Part shown: positions 1 to 4,616 of the stretch, one piece after another
Numbering within the stretch: position 1 is the first letter of the stretch
How the letters are laid out: the number at the start of each line of letters is the position of its first letter
NCBI GenBank assembly: GCA_934572355.1
Contig: CAKTKV010000088.1
Span: 1-6,757, forward strand
Reading direction: 5' to 3'
DNA length: 6,757 nt
DNA from: an uncultured Oscillospiraceae bacterium
GTDB lineage: Bacteria; Bacillota; Clostridia; Oscillospirales; Oscillospiraceae
The notes under the pieces: model-generated
The model's database searches: none
What the model was told of the DNA's origin: nothing
The model's input: only the letters and a program-made list of their open reading frames with translations
Translations under genes and position numbers: made by a program

Positions 1-465
1 ACTGTTTTCCGCGACCCGCTGCATGAGTGCATGTCCGGGCTCGACGTGATATACTCCACGCTCATGTCGCATGAGCCGGTCGATCTGCTCATCATCATGC
101 TCGGCACAAACGATACAAAAGAGCGCTTCAACGCAAGCCCCGCCTGCATCGGCATAGGCATGGAGCGTCTCGCGATGAAGGCAGAGACCGTCGGCGCATG
201 GCGCGGCGGCAGGCCGAATATCCTCGTCGTCGCCCCGCCGCATATTGGGGAGGGTCATAACGACCCCGCTATGGGCGCGTCCTGCCACGCGACCTCGATG
301 GGCGTTGCGGAGCAGTACCGCCAGAAGTGTGCTGCGCACGGCTGGGCATTTCTCGACGCTGAGGGCGTCGCAGAGTTCAATACCGTGGACTATATGCATC
401 TCAGCCGCCGCGGGCACAGTCAGCTTGCCCAAGCGCTCGCGCCGCTGGTGCGTGAGCTGACATAA
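1..465 (+). CDS. SGNH/GDSL-family esterase, 3' part (5' end outside window)
   Basis: The reading frame is open from base 1, so the visible 154 codons are the C-terminal three quarters or so of a hydrolase that starts upstream. The first internal ATG (base 31) is not a credible start, because the preceding residues TVFRDPLHEC already match the family. The block III motif GTND (bases 103-114; Asn is an oxyanion-hole residue) and the C-terminal catalytic pair D..H in VDYMHL (Asp at 388-390, His at 397-399) are seen directly. The nucleophile Ser (GDS block) must lie upstream of the window. The pattern TVF-DP...SH.PVDL...MLGTND resembles the arylesterase/acyltransferase branch of the SGNH hydrolases, which act on short-chain acyl esters including sugar acetates; the true substrate is unknown. 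No membrane segment is visible in this part. The stop codon overlaps the start of the DUF624 gene, implying an operon and translational coupling. Confidence 0.9.
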   Translation, partial: TVFRDPLHECMSGLDVIYSTLMSHEPVDLLIIMLGTNDTKERFNASPACIGIGMERLAMKAETVGAWRGGRPNILVVAPPHIGEGHNDPAMGASCHATSMGVAEQYRQKCAAHGWAFLDAEGVAEFNTVDYMHLSRRGHSQLAQALAPLVRELT

Positions 466-1127
466 TGCTAGGGCGCGTATTCCGCTATCAGGGCGGGCTC
501 TGGCGCTTTCTCAACACGCTGACGGATATCATGGCGCTCAGCGTGCTGTGGCTCCTGTGCAGTCTGCCCGTGCTGACGCTCGGCGCGGCGACGACCGCGC
601 TCTATGACAGCGTCGTGCGCTGCATACGCTATAAGCAGCCGAAGCCCTACGTCCGCTTCTTCCGTACTCTTAAAAACGAACTCGTGCCCGGCATACTGCT
701 GACGCTCCTGTGGGGAGCCGTAGCGGTGATCGGGCTGTGGATGCTCGCGCTGCTGCGGCAGTACAGCGCCGTGTCGCCCTCCGCCGGGGCGGCAGGTGCG
801 GCGTACTATGTCGCGCTCGTGCTGCCGCTCGGTGCGGCATGCTGGGTGTTCCCTATCCTCTCGCGCTGTGAGCTCGGCTTCGGCGCGCTGAACAAAACAG
901 CGCTGACGCTTGCCGTAGGGCACCTGCCCTCGACGGTGATCCTCGTGCTGATGACGTCGGAGCTTGCGCGCCTGAGCGTGCGCTGGCTCTTCCCGCTCGC
1001 GTTCATGCCGGCGGTGATGATGCTGCTCTGGTCTCTCTTCACAGAGCCCGCATTCAAAAAGCAAGGCGCAGGGATCGTCACTGAATCGGAGCAAGACGCT
1101 GCCAAGAGCACGGATGGCCACGAGTGA
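465..1127 (+). CDS. DUF624 (YesL-like) multi-pass membrane protein
   Basis: This 220-residue protein has the DUF624 pattern: a short cytoplasmic N-terminus with an F.YQGGLWRFLN-type opening, a first helix ending in LCSLPVLTLGAATTALY (roughly residues 20-46), a basic loop containing RFFRTLKNEL (residues 64-73), then hydrophobic stretches near 75-98, 111-131, 153-168 and 174-192, and a charged C-terminal tail. The length fits the family, which is around 200 residues. The function of DUF624 is not established. B. subtilis YesL belongs to the rhamnogalacturonan utilisation cluster, and members often sit beside sugar ABC transporters and glycoside hydrolases. The ATG overlaps the esterase stop by one base (TAATG) and lacks a clear Shine-Dalgarno sequence, so translation probably depends on reinitiation. 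No transporter genes are visible, so a sugar-related role is inference. The family assignment is fairly firm. Confidence 0.82.
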   Translation: MLGRVFRYQGGLWRFLNTLTDIMALSVLWLLCSLPVLTLGAATTALYDSVVRCIRYKQPKPYVRFFRTLKNELVPGILLTLLWGAVAVIGLWMLALLRQYSAVSPSAGAAGAAYYVALVLPLGAACWVFPILSRCELGFGALNKTALTLAVGHLPSTVILVLMTSELARLSVRWLFPLAFMPAVMMLLWSLFTEPAFKKQGAGIVTESEQDAAKSTDGHE

Positions 1128-1174
1128 CCGGCGGTATGTGCTATATTGCGCCGCGCTTTCTCCCCGTCCTGCGT

Positions 1175-1218
1175 AAAACGCCTCACTGCCGGTTTTCAAA
1201 CCGACGGTGAGGCGTTTT
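1175..1218 (+). terminator. Intrinsic terminator after the DUF624 gene
   Basis: A 12-bp perfect outer stem (AAAACGCCTCAC at 1175-1186 with GTGAGGCGTTTT at 1207-1218) encloses a T.G wobble, a G-C pair and one C/A mismatch, then an inner CGGTT/AACCG stem with a TTCA loop. The TTTT at the 3' foot is the only U-tract, and the mirrored AAAA at the 5' foot would give a U-tract on the other strand, so it may work in both directions. It starts 47 bases after the DUF624 stop and separates the esterase/DUF624 operon from the sigma factor unit. Confidence 0.8.
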
Positions 1219-1251
1219 CGATTTCGCGCTAAAAGTTTTGTGCCCATTCCC

Positions 1252-1281
1252 TGCAACCTTTTCGTCCAAACCGTTTCTATT
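1252..1281 (+). promoter_or_regulatory. Candidate ECF-type promoter of the sigma factor gene
   Basis: TGCAACCTT (1252-1260) resembles the AAC-containing -35 element of ECF promoters. TCTATT (1276-1281), 15 bases after AACCTT, resembles the TCTAA-like part of RpoE-type -10 elements. A start site about 7 bases further on would leave a leader of roughly 28 bases containing the strong Shine-Dalgarno at 1301-1307. The gene it precedes encodes an ECF-type sigma factor, and such factors commonly transcribe their own operon, so autoregulation is a reasonable inference. An alternative housekeeping -10 (TATAGA, 1284-1289) exists, but its upstream -35 match (TTCGTC) is poor. The rest of 1128-1315 holds only the terminator and no gene. 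Confidence 0.45.
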
Positions 1282-1300
1282 AGTATAGACAAATAAAAAT

Positions 1301-1307
1301 GAGGAGG
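1301..1307 (+). promoter_or_regulatory. Ribosome binding site of the sigma factor gene
   Basis: GAGGAGG lies 8 bases before the ATG at 1316. It is a near-perfect Shine-Dalgarno sequence and fixes the start of the sigma factor gene. Confidence 0.85.
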
Positions 1308-1315
1308 AACATCAA

Positions 1316-1873
1316 ATGGACGATGCCGCAATCGTCAGCCTTTATTGGGCGCGCTCAGAGGACGCAATATCCCAAACCGCGGCAAAATATGGCTCGTACT
1401 GCCGCACGATCTCATGCAACATTTTGGCAAACGCCGAGGACGCGGACGAGTGTGTCAACGATACATACCTGTCGGCTTGGAACTCCATGCCGACCCACCG
1501 CCCGACGTATCTCGCGCCGTACCTTGCAAAGCTGACAAGGTGGCTTTCCCTGAACCGGCTGCGCGACGGCGGCAGCCTCAAGCGCGGCGGCGGGGAAATT
1601 CCGGCGGTGCTGGATGAGCTTGCGGAGACGCTGGATCCCGGAGCCGATATTGAAAAGGAGATCGGTATGCGCGAGCTGAACGCGGCAATACGAAGCATGC
1701 TTGAGAGCTTGGGCAAGACCGAAAGGGACATATTTCTCAGCCGGTACTGGTACGCCGCCTCGATCTCTGAAATTGCCGGAAAAAGCGGCTTCACGGAGAG
1801 CAAGGTCAAGTCCATGCTGCACCGGACAAGATGCAGACTATTGAAGCAGCTAAAGGAGGATGGGCTATGCTGA
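1316..1873 (+). CDS. ECF-type RNA polymerase sigma-70 family factor
   Basis: This 185-residue protein has the two-domain layout of ECF sigma factors. Region 2 covers about residues 20-80: the motif EDADECVNDTYLSAWNSMP matches region 2.2/2.3, and YLAPYLAKLTRWLSLNRLR matches the region 2.4 helix and following segment. A linker rich in Gly, Asp and Glu (about 85-118) leads to region 4 (about 119-182), with GKTERDIFLSRYW and a helix-turn-helix ISEIAGKSGFTESKVKSMLHRTR (split: ISEIAGKSGF, then TESKVKSMLHRTR) that should read the -35 element. There is no region 1.1 or 3. It would direct core RNA polymerase to a small regulon. The start follows a strong GAGGAGG. The stop overlaps the next gene's start (ATGCTGA), so the membrane protein downstream is made from the same mRNA and is probably its anti-sigma factor. 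The exact ECF group cannot be set here. Confidence 0.93.
   Translation: MDDAAIVSLYWARSEDAISQTAAKYGSYCRTISCNILANAEDADECVNDTYLSAWNSMPTHRPTYLAPYLAKLTRWLSLNRLRDGGSLKRGGGEIPAVLDELAETLDPGADIEKEIGMRELNAAIRSMLESLGKTERDIFLSRYWYAASISEIAGKSGFTESKVKSMLHRTRCRLLKQLKEDGLC
1852..1860 (+). promoter_or_regulatory. Ribosome binding site that decides the anti-sigma gene start
   Basis: AAAGGAGGA sits inside the last codons of the sigma factor gene, 6 bases before the ATG at 1867. It supports 1867 over the in-frame ATG at 1831, which has no comparable site and would add 12 residues (MQTIEAAKGGWA) that merely translate the Shine-Dalgarno region. Confidence 0.85.
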
Positions 1874-2928
1874 ACTGTGAAAAAGCGCTGCTCGCGATGA
1901 ACGATGTACCCGACGCCTATATAGAAAGTGCCCGTGCAATGCTTGGCTACCGGGTCGGAGAGCAAAAGCGTTCCTCCGTCAGAAAGCGTATCATCGCCTT
2001 TGCTTTGGCGGCGGCGCTGATCCTGTCTCTTGGCATTGCCGCGTATGCGGTCTATGTGCATTGGTCACGGGGCATAGAGCAGAAGCTCCCCGCCACGGAC
2101 GCCGAGAAGCAGCGTGCCGAGGAAATCGGCCTGTCCGATACCTCCCAGACTGTCAGCGCGACAGCCAACGGTGTGACCATATCGGTGGAGCAGACAGTCA
2201 TTGACGGCGACACCGCCGAGATTGCCCTGCACATTGAGGGCTGGCAGCTCGACCGTGCGCAGGAGCTCAACGCCGCGATCTGGGGCGGCTTCCCAACCTT
2301 TGACGGAGAAAGCGCGCCCGCCTCAGGCGGAAGTTTTGTAGAGGAACGCGATGCGGATGACCGCGCGCATATCATTGCCGGCGATGGTTCCATTGAATAT
2401 GACTTTTGGGCACGCGCCGGAGACAAGCTGGGTACGCTCTCCGGCAAGGAGATCAGTATAACCATAGAGAGCCTTGGCGTCAGCGTCAAGGGCGGACCGT
2501 ATCAGCCGCTTGTGGCTGGGCCGTGGGTACTCACATGGACGCCGTGCAGCAATAGCGACAGTCTGTCCGTCCGCCCTGATGCGCCCATCGGGGGCACCGG
2601 ATTGCGGCTTCTCGCAGCGGAGATCGGTCCCGTCTCCGCAAAGGTCAGCCTAAAGCTGGATAAGCTGTGGGAGGGCTATGAAACTCTGGAAGATTTCGAC
2701 TGGCAGCTTGTGGGCATCCGTCTCAAGGACGGCACCGCTTTGACCGGCATCTTTGGTCCGCCCACAAAGGTGGGCTATACGGACATCGACGCGCTGATCC
2801 TTGAGATGGCCTACTCATCAAACCGCATTCTTGAGCCGAACGAGGTCGAAGCGCTGATCTTCGCGGAGAACTATCCTTGGGCACGGACACTGGCAGATGA
2901 CGAGCTTATCACCGTCCCATTGGCTTAG
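1867..2928 (+). CDS. Single-pass membrane protein, DUF4179-like; probable anti-sigma factor
   Basis: From the ATG at 1867 the protein has 353 residues. The cytoplasmic N-terminus (1-41) contains ALLAMNDVPDAYIESA, a short helical segment typical of DUF4179-type partners of ECF sigma factors, followed by a basic stretch KRSSVRKR. One hydrophobic helix (about 42-64, IIAFALAAALILSLGIAAYA) then crosses the membrane, leaving some 290 residues outside. The section just after the helix (VSATANGVTISVEQTVIDGD, about 96-115) matches the start of the DUF4179 pattern; the rest is beta-rich and I do not recognise it. Inferred role: it holds the upstream sigma factor at the membrane until an envelope signal releases it. 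The overlap with the sigma stop (ATGCTGA) and the shared mRNA support a functional pair. No zinc-binding anti-sigma (ZAS, HxxxCxxC) motif is present, and no catalytic site is seen. The signal is unknown. Confidence 0.8.
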   Translation: MLNCEKALLAMNDVPDAYIESARAMLGYRVGEQKRSSVRKRIIAFALAAALILSLGIAAYAVYVHWSRGIEQKLPATDAEKQRAEEIGLSDTSQTVSATANGVTISVEQTVIDGDTAEIALHIEGWQLDRAQELNAAIWGGFPTFDGESAPASGGSFVEERDADDRAHIIAGDGSIEYDFWARAGDKLGTLSGKEISITIESLGVSVKGGPYQPLVAGPWVLTWTPCSNSDSLSVRPDAPIGGTGLRLLAAEIGPVSAKVSLKLDKLWEGYETLEDFDWQLVGIRLKDGTALTGIFGPPTKVGYTDIDALILEMAYSSNRILEPNEVEALIFAENYPWARTLADDELITVPLA

Positions 2929-2949
2929 AGCTAAAAACCGCATAATTTG

Positions 2950-2989
2950 GCAAAGCCTACGTCCGCGAAAACGCCGATGTAGGCTTTGC
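2950..2989. terminator. Hairpin terminator between the convergent anti-sigma gene and comM
   Basis: GCAAAGCCTAC (2950-2960) pairs perfectly over 11 bp with GTAGGCTTTGC (2979-2989). The interior continues with G.T, T-A and C-G pairs, one C/C mismatch and a GCG/CGC stem closed by an AAAA loop. It lies 21 bases after the anti-sigma stop and 18 bases after the comM stop on the other strand, so it can serve both convergent transcripts. The downstream U-tract is weak on the + strand; on the - strand the flank is richer in T (a run of five T within the next 25 bases). Confidence 0.75.
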
Positions 2990-3007
2990 TGTCTACTGTA
3001 TATATCC

Positions 3008-4528
3008 TTATACCCCGCCGGTCGGGTCGTAGGTGCGGTACTGTATCGCCTCGGCGATGTGCTCAGGCGCGATATTCTCCTCGCCCGCAAGGTCGGCGAT
3101 CGTGCGCGCGACGCGCAGTATCCTGTCATAGCTGCGCCCGGAAAGGTTCATCGCGCTGAATGCCGCCTTCATAAGCTCCTCGCACTCTGCATCGAGCACG
3201 CAGAACTCGCGCAGACCGGCGCTGCCGATGCGCGCGTTGCACATGCTGCCGTCCCCGGCGAAGCGCACGTGCTGGCGCTCTCGCGCCGCGTCGACGCGCT
3301 TTTTTATCTCGGCGGAGCTTTCCGCCGGTGTGCGGCTGCGCAGCTCGTCATATTCCAGCGCGGGCACTTCGACGATGATATCTATCCTGTCGAGCAGCGG
3401 GCCGGATATCTTTGAATGGTAGCGGCGGACGTCCTTCTCCGAGCAGCGGCAGCGCCCGGACGGATGCCCGTACCAGCCGCATTTGCACGGATTCATCGCA
3501 CACACGAGCATGAAGCGGCTGGGAAACGTCACCGAGCCCGACACGCGCGAGACCGTGACTTCCCCGTCCTCAAGCGGCTGGCGCAGCACCTCAAGCACAT
3601 CGCTGCGAAACTCCGGCAGCTCATCGAGGAACAGCACGCCGTTATGCGCAAGGCTTATCTCCCCGGGGCGCGGGAAGCTGCCGCCCCCGGCAAGGCCGAT
3701 AGCCGATACCGTATGGTGCGGCGCGCGGAACGGGCGCTGTGAAATTATCGGGTGCTCACGCCCGGTGAGCCCCGCGACGGAGTGGATCTCGGTACACTGG
3801 ATCATCTCGTCCCGGCTCATTTCGGGAAGTATGCCCGGCAGGCGCTTGGCCATCATGGACTTGCCCGCGCCCGGCGGACCGACGATGAGGATATTGTGCC
3901 CGCCTGCGGCGGCGATCTCAAAGGCGCGCTTGACGTTCTCCTGCCCCTTGACGTCAGCAAAATCCGGCAGCGGACGCACGTCCTCTCCGGGTCTCGGCGG
4001 CTGCGCCGGCTCTATCTTTTCCTCGCCGCGCAGATGGCGCAGCAGTTCGTGCACGTTCTTCACCGGGTACACGGTTATTCCCTCGGCAAAGGCGGCTTCG
4101 TCCGCGTTCTCGGCGGGGACGAATATCTCATGCACGCCCTCGCGCGCCGCGGCAAGCGCCATCGGCAGCGCGCCTTGGACAGGGCGCAGTTCACCGAGCA
4201 GGGACAGCTCGCCGATAAAGGCCGTGTCGCTCCCGGGCGTGTCAATGTCCCCGGAGGCAGCGAGGATGCCGACGAGTATCGGCAGGTCATAGACCGTACC
4301 GGCTTTCTTTTTATCCGCGGGCGCGAGGTTCACCGTGAGCCGGCTGACCGGGAAGCGGAAGCCGTTATTCTTTATCGCGGCGCGCACACGCTCGCGCGCC
4401 TCCTTGACGGCGGCATCCGGAAGCCCGACGATGTCAAAGCCCGGAAGCCCGTTCGATATGTATACCTCGACCTCGACGCCGTAGCCGCCGATGCCGCTGA
4501 CGCCGAAGCTGTTGATGCTCGAAAACAT
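3008..4528 (-). CDS. comM: ComM/YifB family AAA+ ATPase (Mg-chelatase-like)
   Basis: The 506-residue length is usual for the family. Domain order: an N-terminal Lon-protease-like (ChlI) domain, about residues 1-165, with GLPGFDIVGLPD and GELSLLGELRPVQGA; an AAA+ core with Walker A GPPGAGKS (217-224), Walker B VLFLDE (298-303) and arginine-finger region GPLLDRIDI (376-384); and a C-terminal Mg-chelatase lid domain with LSGRSYDRILRVARTIADL (462-480). Four cysteines (C348, C350, C360, C362) form a CxC...CxC arrangement that is common in Firmicute members and might bind zinc. Known role: ComM is a hexameric helicase that promotes branch migration when incoming single-stranded DNA recombines during natural transformation. 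Despite the chelatase name, it has no known role in Mg-porphyrin synthesis. It follows aspS on the same strand after an 88-base gap containing a hairpin, and it converges on the anti-sigma gene. Confidence 0.96.
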   Translation of the reverse strand: MFSSINSFGVSGIGGYGVEVEVYISNGLPGFDIVGLPDAAVKEARERVRAAIKNNGFRFPVSRLTVNLAPADKKKAGTVYDLPILVGILAASGDIDTPGSDTAFIGELSLLGELRPVQGALPMALAAAREGVHEIFVPAENADEAAFAEGITVYPVKNVHELLRHLRGEEKIEPAQPPRPGEDVRPLPDFADVKGQENVKRAFEIAAAGGHNILIVGPPGAGKSMMAKRLPGILPEMSRDEMIQCTEIHSVAGLTGREHPIISQRPFRAPHHTVSAIGLAGGGSFPRPGEISLAHNGVLFLDELPEFRSDVLEVLRQPLEDGEVTVSRVSGSVTFPSRFMLVCAMNPCKCGWYGHPSGRCRCSEKDVRRYHSKISGPLLDRIDIIVEVPALEYDELRSRTPAESSAEIKKRVDAARERQHVRFAGDGSMCNARIGSAGLREFCVLDAECEELMKAAFSAMNLSGRSYDRILRVARTIADLAGEENIAPEHIAEAIQYRTYDPTGGV

Positions 4529-4535
4529 ACTTCAT

Positions 4536-4542
4536 CCTCCCC
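4536..4542 (-). promoter_or_regulatory. Ribosome binding site of comM
   Basis: On the minus strand GGGGAGG lies 7 bases before the ATG at 4528, fixing the comM start. Confidence 0.8.
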
Positions 4543-4555
4543 TGCCATATACAAC

Positions 4556-4602
4556 ACGGCGGAGTACACCATAGGAAATTTTTCCAAGGTGCGCTCCGCC
4601 GT
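4556..4602 (-). terminator. Hairpin between aspS and comM, probable terminator or attenuator
   Basis: ACGGCGGAG (4556-4564) pairs perfectly with CTCCGCCGT (4594-4602). After a wobble and one mismatch the stem continues as CACC/GGTG, and the apex contains a self-complementary GGAAA/TTTCC element. The whole 47-base stretch can fold into one long interrupted stem. It starts 14 bases after the aspS stop on the minus strand and ends 13 bases before the comM Shine-Dalgarno. It lacks a clean U-tract on the minus strand (the flank reads GTTGTATATGG), so partial termination or RNA processing is as likely as full termination. Confidence 0.6.
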
Positions 4603-4616
4603 ATATGATTCTAATG

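Noticed and set aside
1128..1315. Riboswitch or small RNA in the gap before the sigma gene
   Set aside because: The only strong structure is the terminator hairpin, and the remainder is short and explained by a promoter and ribosome binding site. No known aptamer or T-box motif is visible.
468..1331. 287-codon open frame on the minus strand opposite the DUF624 gene
   Set aside because: It is rich in Arg, His, Glu and Gln without any fold-like pattern, runs through the terminator hairpin and the sigma gene promoter, and mirrors a well-supported DUF624 gene. Long antisense frames are expected in GC-rich DNA.
1831..1866. Upstream ATG for the anti-sigma gene
   Set aside because: It lacks a Shine-Dalgarno sequence and lies upstream of the AAAGGAGGA that clearly serves the ATG at 1867.
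1342..2489. Minus-strand frames opposite the sigma and anti-sigma genes
   Set aside because: They are Ser/Arg/Pro-rich with no domain pattern, and both plus-strand genes have strong Shine-Dalgarno sites and family matches.
3422..3495. Cys-rich segment of ComM as a novel zinc-finger insertion
   Set aside because: The NPC.CG...C.C arrangement is, to my knowledge, ordinary in Firmicute ComM/YifB proteins, so it is mentioned in the gene entry and not raised as a finding.
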